NCBI GenBank assembly: GCA_009667805.1
Contig: CM019067.1
Span: 65,580,637-65,644,636 of the forward strand
From: Leptobrachium leishanense
Taxonomy: Eukaryota > Chordata > Amphibia > Anura > Megophryidae
Direction: 5' to 3'
DNA: 64,000 bases
Of the stretch, positions 31,446 to 42,148 are shown in pieces (positions within the stretch are counted from its first letter, which is position 1; every line of letters begins with the position of its first letter). Position numbers and translations under genes: made by a program. The notes beneath the pieces are model-generated. The model saw nothing but the letters and a program-made list of their open reading frames with translations. It did not search any database and was not told the DNA's origin.

Positions 31446-32389
31446 ACTGGGTTAAATAACATTAAGGAATATTCTAATCCAAATTTTTTTGCCTTTAAAT
31501 AATTGGGCAGATTGTCGTGACAGTATATCTGCCCAATTATTTTTTTCCCTATTTTATTTCAGGTGAAAATACCCACTTTTTTAAACTTCTGTAATCTCAG
31601 TATTATATGAAACGGTGCAGTTAATCCAAAACAGTCGATGTGCCTCAAGATGGTCATTGTTAGTATGGAGTCGGGTGTTCTTTCTTCAAGTTTCGGTATA
31701 AAATCTTGCAGCCAGCTGCTCAGACTTAGTGAATAACCTATTAAGTCCACCAAACGGTAAATTTCACTTTATGGTGCAATTTCGGGACAGTTTGTCTATT
31801 CACAAGCTGTCAGTTCTACAAATACTGGCGAAATACAGTGCAGTTCGGCGATCTTAAAGTGGCAGTGACATTGTCCCATAGAAAAGTAATGGTTCATCTA
31901 TTCACAGAACACCGAAGTGACGGCGAGGTGCCCTAATTTTTGGTGATGCAGTTCGACAGGTTTAAACACGCGGTTCAATGTAAAACAATATTTAAGTGAA
32001 AAAAAAAACATTCTATTCATTTTCAGCACAAAAGCCTTATTTTTTTAGGCTAAATATGTTTCCCAGTTTTTTTTTCTTACTAATACGTCTTCTATGTTGT
32101 AAGTCCCTTTTCAATATATTTTTCTAAGGAACTGCTTCTTTTGACACATTTTAATGCATTTTATTGGTTTAAACACCTATTTGGAGAATAGGAGAGTTCC
32201 ATTTTTTTTCCCCGTTCGTTGCATTTCGCCTAATTTCTCATGAGTCTTCGCACTGCGGTGAGTAGTGAAATCACCGTAGTTTTGGTGAAATGGAATTGCT
32301 GAAATAAAAAGCACAGAAATGTCGGTGCTTTGTGGAAAACCCCTTTAGCTTTGCAGTTCTTAAATTGTTTCAACCTTGATTCTTTACAG
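31446..32389. other. Sequence left of the RBIS start exon
   Basis: AT-rich, with repeat-like TTCACAGAACACCGAAGTG stretches. It ends in a pyrimidine tract and acceptor TTCTTTACAG at 32380-32389, giving the 3' end of an intron in the RBIS 5' UTR. No coding potential is seen. Confidence 0.45.
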
Positions 32390-32506
32390 ACGATGGCAAA
32401 AAGCAAAGGAAAAGGACAGAAACAGCAAAGTGTTTTTCACGTAGCCAGCAGTAAGCATGTGAAAGCAAAACATAAAGCCAAGCAAGTGAAAACCAGTCTA
32501 AAGAAG
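32390..32506 (+). CDS. RBIS: RBIS first coding exon
   Basis: The acceptor AG is at 32388-32389, ATG at 32393, donor AAG|GTGAGT at 32506/32507. It encodes 38 residues, the lysine-rich N-terminus with the conserved FHVAS motif. Phase 0 at its end. Confidence 0.93.
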
Positions 32507-35500
32507 GTGAGTGTTTAGGGCAGATTTTGCTTGGATTCCATATTTGAGAAGCCCTCACAAATGCAAGATTCTGGGTCTCCACCACCTGTAGCGATCTCAC
32601 AAGTGTGTCCTTCCCCCTATACCTTTTCAAATAATTAAATCAGAAACCTATTCTAGTCACTTTTTTTTTTATCTGAATTTTCATCCTATAATTTTTCACT
32701 CTTTACAAATTCCCATCTATCTTATGACAAAGAGCAAATTCAGATCTGCAGAGGCTCCAGCATGTCATCTCCCTTTATGACTCCCACCGTGGCTGACAGA
32801 GGCCTATGCTACGGAACTTAAAACCTGTTTTTGTCTGGTTTAGATCAGCATTGTTACCAAGGAGAAGGTGAGCAACGTTAATGAAGCGTTCACAGAGCTA
32901 CACAAAGAGGTGGCACAGATGAAAAAGAGAAGTCAGTCCAAAGCAGCAAAGAGCAGCCAGGTAATGTAGGCGTTCAGTGTCTCTTACTCATTGTTGAGAT
33001 GTGCAATTTTCTGTTACATGTTGCATATATTGTTACAGCCAAATCTTAAATTATCCTGTAGCTTTTGGACATGTAGCTTGTCAAATAAAAAGGTACTCTG
33101 AGTGGTCAGTGTGTGCCGAGTGCCTTCATGAGGGCGTGGGTTGATTCACCCTTTGGAGTGCAGAGCGTTAGGGACTAGTCCTGCCCAGAAGCTTAGCGAG
33201 CACTGATCTGGGCTTCCTGCAAATCGGGACTCTTTAGCCAATGGTTCTCAATTTGCTCAGCAAATCTGAGAGCCATCAGATCGGTTGGATGCTCAGTTGA
33301 GCATCCAACCTCCCCACGGTCATAACTGCTGCAGCTAACAAGAAGCAAGCGGTCTGTCATATCTGGGGTAGTGCCGAGAGAGCCAAGTGATGGAGAGAAT
33401 TTTTTTTTTATTTATTAAAAAAAGAAACTTGGTCTTTCCCCAATTTAACCACTTATCTGCCACAAATAATTGGCAAAGCGGATATCAGTAATTTGTGTAA
33501 TATCGGCCTTTTATTTACCAATAATTTGACAAGCTGGCTCACCGCAGGTGTGACACGAGAGGTCCCACAGGACGATGCAGATTGGGAGCTTCTACGGCTA
33601 GAGCTGACAGCCAAGTTGTTATCTTGCGGTGGGAGGACTGATTTGCACATAAGCGTGATAACAGAAATCGGGCTTACCTATACAGGAGATGCTGGGGGTC
33701 TATTGGTCCCCCTCTATTTCTGGTACCTATATCCTACAGCAGGGGTCAGCAACCTTGGTCCTCCAGCTGTTTTGGAACTACACTTCCCATGAGGCTCTGA
33801 GTAGCTGAACATCATGCTAGATGTAGTTCCAACACATCTGGAGGGCCAAGGTCATACGAGTGATAATTGCAAAAGCCAGCAGCTAGACACGGCTGCATTG
33901 TATGTAAAAGCTTAACCCCTTAAGGACCAATGACGTAACTGTTCCCTCATAAATGCATGAACTTTAAAGACACTTGGTCCTTGAGGGGTTAAATATTATT
34001 TTGAAATTACATTGACAAGGTGTAATGTTTGCCATTAACAATGCATTTAATAATGTTGTAATGTCAGATTTGTGTTTTTCACAACTTGCTGAATATCAGC
34101 GCCAGGAAGTCTCCCTATAATCAAATCTGTATCAGCCCGGGCAAAAAAAAAGTCTATCCCTAGTTTAAAGGGCCGTGTCAGACGAACGCAGTGATCACGT
34201 CCGTGTTGCCACACAGTTTGACGTCAGTCGCAGCATAGAATCATGATCAAGAGACCCACACACGAAGTACGTGCGTACCGAACTGCGCACGCACAACGCA
34301 CGTGGCAAACGGACCCAAGTTAGGCAAGAACGTAAAACGGCTACAACGGACGCGTAGCATTCTGTGAGTGATATGTCAGACGCAGCGCATTTGCGACGTC
34401 CAGCACCATGACGCACAAAATGGCTTTTGATATCCTTTTTCATATTTTATTTCCCATAGTTCCCCTTCATTTTTGTTTTGACGGACGTAGAAAACAGACC
34501 GTCTACAGTATCTTCCCTCAGTACGTCTGTCGGTTATGCACGTAGAGTGCGCTCACACTGTGTTAGTTTGACTCTAGCCTAAATGCTAGGGATGGGTTAA
34601 GGCATCACCCTTCTCCCCATCCGGGTTCATCTCTAGAGCAAGGATGGTGCTGCTTACTCAAAGGGTCTCTTGCAGAACATGTGCATGACACAAGTGGCAT
34701 TGTTCCATAGAAAGATTTAGGCTAGGGTCAAACGAACGCATTATTTGATGCAAAAAGTGCATCCGAACGCATTGATATTTTTTCACGGAATGCGCGAAAA
34801 CGGTCAGGCGACGCGCATTTTCGTGCGTGATGTTTTTACGGATAGTCAATAAAACACTTTTTGCGTCTGGACGTTATGTAGGCTGGACACTAGCATCGTC
34901 TGACATCTCCTAATCATGCACTCGCCACTATGCCGCCGCAGCGCACTCTACGTCAGTACTAGTGGTTCTGCCTTCACGAAAAAATGCGTTAGACTTTCGT
35001 GCGGCCGTACTTCGTATATTGGCCGTTATTGCCCATCATTGGCTGCTACTGCGGCCGTGATTAAGTGTGCCTAAACGCACGTTAAAAATGCGTTAGTATC
35101 CCTTTTAGGCTGGGATCAGACTCTTTTAAATAGTATCTGCTCAATTATTTAAGGGCAAAAAAAAAGCAAACTGACAGCCGCTGCCCAATTTTTCTTTTAT
35201 CTATACACTGTTTAAGGTGATTTTCCTCACCTGTTGTCTCACGGCAGACTCCGCTCAGAGGCTTCTGAATCCAGAGGTCCTGTAGCTTTGCTACGCAGTT
35301 TACATATGCAAGCTCCATTAGCGTGTTTGCGCAGATCCTTTCAATCAGCTGCCTCTGAGAACGTTGCTGTCACAGGTGATATCAGGATGATGTCTACTGG
35401 ATGGAGGTAGGGTGATATCCGGGGTTTTAAATTTTTTTTTTTTTTTAGAAAATATACCTCAAGATTCCCAGTCACATGCTTTTTATGGAAGCTCCTTTGG

Positions 35501-37489
35501 GGTAACTCACAAACCTGTTGCAACGACAATAAGGAGTGTTTCTCAAAGGGCGAATTAAAACAGAATTTTCCTCTTGGAGACAAACAGGGTTATTCAGAGA
35601 AAGGTGATACTCTGGAGAACTTTTGGCAAACTGAAAATTCTAGGTCAAAATATCCGATTTGGAAAGTGAGATAAATGGGAGTTTTTCTGGTTTGGCCATT
35701 TTGACCTAGAATTTTCACTTCTCCAGTCAATTCTGAGTTTTTGAATAGACCTGACAGTTTAGTTGTTACGAGCAAACTACACTGGTTAGTGAATAACACC
35801 CATCGATGTGATGGAAAGGGAATATACACAAATGGGATGATGTATCGGCTTAACTATCAGGTTACCAGATTGGCCTTGCAGTATGTGACTTCTTTATGTA
35901 CAGGGGATACACAGGACAAACTGTCCCTGGACACATACTGTATAAACACATTTTTACAAAAGGCTGAAGAGGTTTCTAGGTCCTCTTTGACCTTTTCTTG
36001 GTGCCAGGCTTGCTTCGATTCTGATGCCCATCTTCGTCTCCCTTGTTTCCTTTTTGTTTTTTTATTTGACCCCCCACCTCTAGCTGATATTTTTTCTAAC
36101 GTTTGCGCTAAATGTTTGAGGACTTTGATTTCTAGCGAGACTTTTCTTTGACGACTTTCATCATTATTATCCCCCCCCCTTTTATTTATGCCGTTTCCTT
36201 CAGAGACACCCCCCATCCCTTTTACATGTTACACCTGTGCATTTGCTTTTTGGCCCTGCGAGGCAATCGTTGCAGGTCGTTTTGTGACCCTTATTTTCCA
36301 AAATAAAAATCTTAAATATAAAAAAAAAAAAGTGTAGTTTGCAAAGTGCAAAATCTAAACCATCTAACCGCAGGAAGTAGAACACATCCTGATTTTCTGT
36401 CACAGAAAGGCAAGAGTGTTAGTGAGGGTATCTGCACATTTTAATATTTTTCTACAGAAGAGATCACCAATTAGGAAAGATATTTATGGCTGCCTAAAAC
36501 ACGATAAAATTTACACAGGAAGAATGTCTTTTTCACCATCAGATTACAACAATGCAGATTTTATTTAACTAATATTGTTTTAAATGGTTTGGCTTTTTTT
36601 AAATACAGTGGTTATACTGTTGTTATACTGTTGTTATTCCTGCCCCACTAACTGCATTCACAAACTATGTACAGAATATTACACGCTCGTTTGTATATAA
36701 ATAAGAGTGCTTGCTACACTTTTGAACAAGATGACAAATTCCTCAAGCTTGTATCAGGCAGTTAGCTCGAGGGACATGTTGCTGTCAGAATACTAATCTA
36801 AGCAGGAATGGTTCCCTCTACAATGCTATGGATCAAGAAAAAGCATTCTAGATTAGAATGCGTTGTGTGTCAGAGGACACGTCAGAAAATAAGTGTATAT
36901 TGTTAAAGGACAGGTCCTAGGATGAAGCAGTTTAACCCCTTCACCGCCAAGTAGGTTTCCATAATACAAGTATAGAAAAAAACTTTAAAATGATAAACAA
37001 TGCATTTTCACTTTCTGTAAGCCCTATTCGACAGGCAGGTGTTGCCATCTGCTGCCCCAATAGCACTACAGGTGTAAGTCAACTGGGGAGTTGCTGTTGT
37101 GTTTCAGCACATTGGCTGACATGTCAGGTGCTGAAAATTTGGGGGCACGTCCAGGAGCCCATGTGCAATAAACTCTCTGTGCTTCACCAGAATAAGACCA
37201 GATGGGTAAATAGATCATTCAGGAGCTTTTGAAAGGAGTTCACTATCACAGTAGTGAGGGGGTTAATGAGCCTAAATTAATAAACATTTGTAGAAGTCCT
37301 TGGAATTGGCTTAAGTTATTTTGGAGTGCCGTTAATTTCAGTGTTACATTTCGCATCTAGCATTAAATTGTCCTTTGATTGCAAAGCATGATATTTTATA
37401 GATTTCTCCTTTCCCTTTAGCCTTCAAGACAGAAAGCAGAAGCACCGCCCGACGTAGACAGCGCCGCAAATTTGTTTTCACAACTGTAA
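32393..37489 (+). CDS. RBIS: RBIS, ribosome biogenesis factor (three coding exons)
   Basis: The protein is a small basic nucleolar factor needed for efficient large-subunit ribosome production (known for the mammalian orthologue, formerly C8orf59). Coding exons are 32393-32506, 32844-32960 and 37421-37489; they join in frame to 99 codons, against about 100 in human. Recognition rests on the start MAKSKGKGQK, the block VFHVASSKHVKAKHKAK and the EKVSNVNEAF segment; the C-terminus ends NLFSQL. All introns are GT-AG. The ATG lies 3 nt into its exon, so a 5' UTR exon must lie upstream. E2F5 lies downstream on the opposite strand, the same neighbour as in human. The C-terminal 20 residues are less conserved than the N-terminus. 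Confidence 0.92.
32844..32960 (+). CDS. RBIS: RBIS second coding exon
   Basis: The acceptor is TTTAG|ATC at 32843/32844 and the donor CAG|GTAATG at 32960/32961. It encodes 39 residues including EKVSNVNEAFTELHKEV. The 337-bp intron before it holds no recognised element. Confidence 0.92.
33740..33853. mobile_element. Foldback hAT-type MITE (CAGGGGTCAGCAACC end)
   Basis: The left arm CAGGGGTCAGCAACCTTGG with TTTTGGAACTAC is mirrored by GTAGTTCCAACACATCTGG and GCCAAGGT at the right. The right tip is lost. Related copies lie at 38284-38390, 39892-40010 and 40999-41130, and a scrap is near 59110-59160. Confidence 0.7.
33916..33988. mobile_element. 73-bp TTAA-target mini-MITE
   Basis: TTAA at 33912-33915 and 33989-33992. 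The inverted ends CCCCTTAAGGACCA and TGGTCCTTGAGGGG cover about 14 bp each. It is a very small but complete element. Confidence 0.82.
34170..34579. mobile_element. Subfamily B MITE (about 410 bp)
   Basis: It runs from GGCCGTGTCAGACGAACGC to GACTCTAGCC before TAA. It shares CACGTCCGTGTTGCCACAC and ACGAAGTACGT words with 3510-3958 and 14255-16327. Confidence 0.7.
34720..35100. mobile_element. Subfamily A MITE, right end lost
   Basis: TTA then GGCTAGGGTCAAACGAACGC at the left. The usual right end GTCTGACCCCAGCC is replaced by unrelated sequence after AATGCGTTAGT, so the copy is truncated or rearranged. Confidence 0.7.
35140..35345. repeat. Dispersed repeat, inverted relative of 31030-31445
   Basis: It shares AATTATTTAAGGGCAAAAA and the CTTCTGAATCC / CGCAGATCCTTTC words with the 31-kb and 59.9-kb copies. 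Boundaries are approximate and the class is unknown. Confidence 0.4.
35585..35752. repeat. Foldback repeat with CAGGGTTATTCAGAG end
   Basis: The arms contain AATTCTAGGTCAAAATA and TTTTGACCTAGAATTTTC around a short spacer. It is the same family as 3979-4153 and 58247-58393. Confidence 0.65.
36936..37262. mobile_element. TTAA-target MITE (327 bp)
   Basis: TTAA at 36932-36935 and 37263-37266. The ends CCCCTTCACCGCC and GTAGTGAGGGGG are imperfect inverted repeats. It lies in the last RBIS intron, about 160 bp before the final exon. Confidence 0.72.
37421..37489 (+). CDS. RBIS: RBIS last coding exon
   Basis: The acceptor is CCCTTTAG|CCT at 37420/37421 and the stop TAA at 37487-37489. It encodes 22 residues ending NLFSQL. 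The stop overlaps a first AATAAA (37488-37493); a second follows at 37502. Confidence 0.9.
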   Translation, partial: PSRQKAEAPPDVDSAANLFSQL

Positions 37490-37501
37490 TAAAAAGTCAA
37501 C

Positions 37502-37507
37502 AATAAA
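37502..37507 (+). terminator. RBIS poly(A) signal AATAAA
   Basis: It lies 13 bp after the RBIS stop and is followed by the GT-rich stretch GTGTTTGTCTGT at 37539-37550. Cleavage is expected around 37520-37530, giving a very short 3' UTR. Confidence 0.75.
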
Positions 37508-37555
37508 GGTTTAAATATCAACAAAAAAAACCCCACAAGTGTTTGTCTGTACATG

Positions 37556-37561
37556 TTTATT
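37556..37561 (-). terminator. Candidate E2F5 poly(A) signal (AATAAA on minus strand)
   Basis: TTTATT on plus reads AATAAA on minus. It is followed on minus by TTGTGGGGTTTTTTTTGTTG, a good GT-rich downstream element. If used, E2F5 has a 3' UTR of about 4.5 kb. An alternative lies at 39426-39431. Confidence 0.5.
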
Positions 37562-38283
37562 AAAAAAATGTTAAAGAATTGGCACATTCACACATACAGT
37601 AACAACGTCACAGCCAGGAAATAGCTGCCTATTGTTTTGGCAGGTAATTAACAAGTATTCTTACAAGGCACTTCAGTAATCTGGACCTCAAAAGAATGCA
37701 ACTTAACTTTTTTTTTTTAGAATAAAAAACCTTAAATTTTAAAAGCAGGCAGTGATTCACGTGCGCGCAAAAAAAAAAAAAAAAAAAAAGTTTGGCACTA
37801 AATAGCTGCAGAAAACCAACATGTGAATGTAGCTTAAACATTTGATATACGCTTTATACACGGAAAGCCAAAATAAATTTTGACAGGAATGCAGTTTTCA
37901 CATGTGCATGGGACAGGGTTTCAACACCCATAATACAGACACAGCATTTTTGGGGTCTATATGCAAATGAATGAGTGGTGAAAGCACTAGCAATGCATTC
38001 CCATTTTAAAAATCACGCTAGTGACAATTACACGTTCTGTTAATAGGCCGTCCATTTGACTCCTGGGTAAAGGAAGTTAAAACTCTCAAGGTAGCTGTGC
38101 ATCACTTGTACTGGTGCCGATCAAGATATAGGTTGTGTTCTTATATGGTTTGACAGGGTTAAACACTTACCCCGTGGACCATTTAAGTACCATAACTTCT
38201 AAAGGGAAATTCTAGAAACATAGGTGTGCGTAGACTGGTGTGCCTGCTCAGATCATTTCTGCTTTTGACCGCTTACTTCATTG

Positions 38284-38390
38284 TGTCAGCAACTACATTT
38301 TCCATGAGGCTTCAGCAAATATAACGTGTGGCTGAGCATCATGGGAGAGGTTTCAAAATTATCTGCAGGGCCAAGGTTGCTGACCCTAGC
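38284..38390. mobile_element. Foldback hAT-type MITE
   Basis: GTCAGCAACTACATTTTCC at the left and GCCAAGGTTGCTGACCC at the right, with the inner ATCATGGGAGAGG arm. It is the same family as 33740-33853, with the left arm partly deleted. Confidence 0.6.
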
Positions 38391-39891
38391 CCTCAAATTC
38401 CTATGCCTATCAGGGATGTGATTGTAGCTCTCCCCCCATTACGGAAACAAGCCTTGACACTTGGTTACCTGATCAGCTGTGTTTTTCTGGACACATTACT
38501 ATTCCATACAGCGGGAACAACAGTGAAAAGTGTTGCCTGGCAACATGTATAATTCATATTCAGTAGGAACAAAATCACGGCAGGTCACATGCAAATACTT
38601 TTTTTGCTTACCTGCAGTATATGGATGTTACATGTTGTGGGGTGGCATTTTTCATGCACTGCCCATCAGTGTGAATAAATTGTGTGTCCAGGAAACCATG
38701 GCCGACATGACAACCCTATTTAGCACCCAGGATAGTTTTGAGCTACATTTCCCATACTGCTCAGTCAGCCTTAACGTGATCCAATTTATGCCCATTACAA
38801 CTCTGGCTCTTTTGAACGGATGAAAGGATGACATTCTATACATAATTGTAATTTTCCCTTTTTTTTTTATGTCCCAACCATATTTTCCTAGCATATACTC
38901 CTCCCATTGGCACAGACCTTTGTGCCAACAGAAAAGCAGTGCATGCTGAAAATATTTGACAACATAGGCAAGAGGACTTCACTTCAGGCAGACAATGAAT
39001 CCTTCAGCTAGAGTCAACAATGCAACTGGAAACTACAGGTGTGATATTTCAAGGACCAGCTGACATTTATGAATAAAATATTCATGGCATGAGGTCACAA
39101 AATGCTTCTATATAGGTTCACGTTAAGACACACTATCATGGAACGTGTAGATATGAAATATCCAGGGTGACAAGGTTTGCCTTTTTTCTGTTCTACATCA
39201 AGAGTGGGGGGGGGGGGAAATCAAAACAAAGGTCCACAGGACATGTATATATATATATATTTTTTTAAACAAAATTAAAAACTACTGTGGGCCTAGACCT
39301 GGCATTTAATTGCAAAGTCATACTAGATTTACAAACGAAGGCCAAAAGTGCAATAATAGTCTGTTTTAACTACAGCATTATAAAAACTTCTATACAATAT
39401 TTTAGGTAAAGCATTTTAAACCTGTTTTATTAGGCACAAAAATATATCTCCATATATTAAAAAAAACCTTGTTCTGTGGCATGGGATACAAACACATCTT
39501 CGACTCCATGCATGTCGATGTAAAGAACAGTATAATAAACTGGCGTGTGAGAATTCACGAATCACTGCTACTTTACTTTTATAAACTATTTTTTGTACCT
39601 CTACAGAAGTCCTCTGAACAAAACCAGCCGTTTAAGCTAACCGCGGGAAGGTAAGCTATTTTATATAATGTGTATTTTGAGATGGTGATGCAGACTACAT
39701 ATTTGCTGCAGGTCAGTGGTTGCTAACACCTGGCTAAGGATCCAAGGAAAAAAAATAAAAAATGGTGTCCTGCAGTAACAGCCATCCTGGTTTGTTATGA
39801 ATTCATATTGTAGATTTCCCGTATAAACCTTTTAACGCTGGCAACTAAAATATAACTTACTAAGCAATAGGAACCCTCTCTTCCAGTTAAA

Positions 39892-40010
39892 CGTGACCCT
39901 CCAGATGTTTTGGAACTACATTTCCCATGATGCCAATTCAATCTAATGAGTGGCTGAGCATCATGGGAAATGTGTCAAAACATCCGGAGAGCCAAGGTTG
40001 CTGACCCCAG
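39892..40010. mobile_element. Foldback hAT-type MITE
   Basis: The arms are CCTCCAGATGTTTTGGAACT and AAAACATCCGGAGAGCCAAG, with GCTGACCCCAG at the right tip. It is the best preserved foldback of this family in the window. The left tip is diverged. Confidence 0.7.
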
Positions 40011-40816
40011 AGCTAAAAAAAAGGGACACACTAGGTATTGTGACCACTTAGTGCAAAATTGAACGGCCACAGTGACTCGAGTGTTCTCGGGGGGGGGGGG
40101 GGGGGCTAGAGGGCCGATTCAGCCCTGGGATTGCGATGTTATAGACCTATTCAGGAAGACGATCAGCGTGTGCTGATCGGATTTGTCTATTTGGCTTCCT
40201 AAAAAGGACAGGAACAAAATGCTTCACGCCTGGCTATAGCCAACGACTCTCAATACGCTCAAATTGAGAGCCACTTGACATTGGCGGTTACATGACGTGT
40301 GTGGCTCAAATGGAAGACACCGCTTGTCTGTCCTGGACCTGCGAAAATGGAGCCCGGCACTAGAATACAGGCGTGCTTATTCCTTAGTGTTAAAATGGAG
40401 CAGATGGGGGTTCATTTTTAACCCCCCTTCCCACCCTAACTCTTGCATTTTCATTATAGGAGAGAAGGTAAATTCATCACATTAGTAGCGGTTGGTTGAC
40501 AGGGGAGTTGCAAGCATTCAGCCACATTAGCAAAGTATGTGAATGCCTTTAGTCTACTTCGCAACTTACAAACTAGTGAGTAAACTTTACTAGGTTTCCC
40601 ACATTTATACGAGTTTAATTCTGTGCTAGTCACCAAAATTAATAAGAAAGTAGTGTTGAACTACAAGGCGCTGTGCATAGGCTGAGCATCTGAACCAGGT
40701 GTTGCCAAAATCATATTAAGGAATGGCTTGGTAAAACTGCCAATTCCATATATTAACAAGCCTGTGGAAAAGGGAAAAAAAGCACAACAACCCTGAAACA
40801 ACCTGGTTCTACAGAG

Positions 40817-40991
40817 CAGTGTTTCTCAACCCCAATCCTCAAGTACCCCCAACAGGCCAGATTTTAAGGATTATCTTGGAAATACAGACTGAATCCTGCA
40901 ATCACTGAGCAGCAAATCATATCACCTGTGCTTCACATATCTGCAAACCTGACCTGTTAACGGGTCCTGAGGATAGGGTTGGGAACCACTG
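40817..40991. mobile_element. hAT-type MITE, reverse copy of the 792-982 family
   Basis: It begins CAGTGTTTCTCAACC and ends GGGAACCACTG. The core is the reverse complement of 792-982. The flanking octamers (CTACAGAG, CAGTAGAG) match only partly. Confidence 0.75.
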
Positions 40992-40998
40992 CAGTAGA

Positions 40999-41130
40999 GC
41001 AGTTGTGAACCTTTGCACCCCAGATATTTCAAAACATGTCCCGTGATGCTTAGCCACAAATAAGGCTGGCAGAGCATCATGTGAGATGTAGTTCAGAAAC
41101 ATCTGGGATGCCAAGGCTCACCATCACTGC
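40999..41130. mobile_element. Diverged foldback hAT-type MITE
   Basis: Arms CCCAGATATTTCAAAACATG and ATGTAGTTCAGAAACATCTG, then GCCAAGGCTCACC. Related to 39892-40010 but more decayed. Confidence 0.55.
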
Positions 41131-42038
41131 CAGAGGATATATTGCAACTGTTTGAATTTTGGATGATACCATTTGTTTGTCTTTTTCCTTCAGATTAGTT
41201 TGAAAGGGAGACTCTGAAAATGTGGACTGAATCTGAGTGATACCAAACGACTCGTAGCAGGAACTTTAAATGTACACATAATAGGGTAAGCTCCATATAA
41301 TCCACAGCAAGATGGTTAAAGCAGTGAGTTAGTCTTGGTAACGTGGAGGTTTCAGAAGGATACCACACGAAACCTGCAATTATGAAAAACCCGGGGTGCC
41401 AATGTTTGCTACCTCATCACTGGAGATGTGGTATATGAGAAGCCAACATCGGGCATCAATAAAGTGTTTTTTCAAAATTCCAAGTTGTTAAAAAAAAAAA
41501 AAAAGGAAAATGACCGTAAAAGCCCAGGAGTGACAGAAACAGTTCTTCTAGAAAGGCGTTTTAAAACTAATCTGACTGCAGAACTAGGCAGCACATGGCT
41601 TGTGTTCAGCGAACGTTAGCTCACCAGTAGAAAAAGAGTGGTTAGTTTTTGGCCCTTTGTTTCGATTGTTATATACAAAAAGATAGTGAAAAAGAAAAAA
41701 AAAATGAAATCTACACATTGAGAAGGTGGCAAAAAAGTAGATCCCAGATGTTAAAGCATCATTAGAGTTGTTGTTCATTATCAACATCAGCTGGTGGTAG
41801 TAGTTCTACAACGGATGGGTATCTTACCATTGCCCATTTCCGTGTCTATGGTGTTAAAAAGGGAAGAGGAAAAAAAAAAAAGCTTTGCAATATCCAATTA
41901 CTATGCGAATAGTTAAAAAATAAAAACAAATAAATTCTACCTTATAACCCACTTTAAGATTTGGTGATGCTACTTCATGAAAGGTAGATAAAAAGGAGGT
42001 AGATAAAAATCCAAAAACAAGAATGCATTAAAAAAAAT

Positions 42039-42148
42039 CTAATAATTTAAAATCTGCACATCAAACAGATCACAGACACCTTCAGTATCATCCAAGTTGA
42101 AGCTGTAATCGCCTCCTGCAGTTGGAGAAAGTCGCAATAAAGGAAACA
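42039..42148 (-). CDS. E2F5: E2F5 last coding exon (pocket-protein binding)
   Basis: Acceptor CCTCTAG|TG at 42149/42148; stop TAG at 42041-42039. It encodes [18 protein letters not shown] and the pocket-binding [13 protein letters not shown] segment, nearly identical to mammalian E2F5. Confidence 0.95.

Larger units (their letters stand above)
32961..37420 (+). other. RBIS last intron (4460 bp)
   Basis: GT-AG intron. It contains MITEs at 33740-33853, 33916-33988, 34170-34579, 34720-35100, 35585-35752 and 36936-37262. No alternative coding exon was recognised. Confidence 0.8.
37562..42038 (-). other. Presumed E2F5 3' UTR with MITEs
   Basis: No coding potential is recognised on either strand. 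The region lies between the E2F5 stop (42039-42041) and the candidate poly(A) signal. It holds MITE copies at 38284-38390, 39892-40010, 40817-40991 and 40999-41130, homopolymer runs and a G-run near 40090-40106. How much is really transcribed cannot be read from sequence. Confidence 0.45.
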
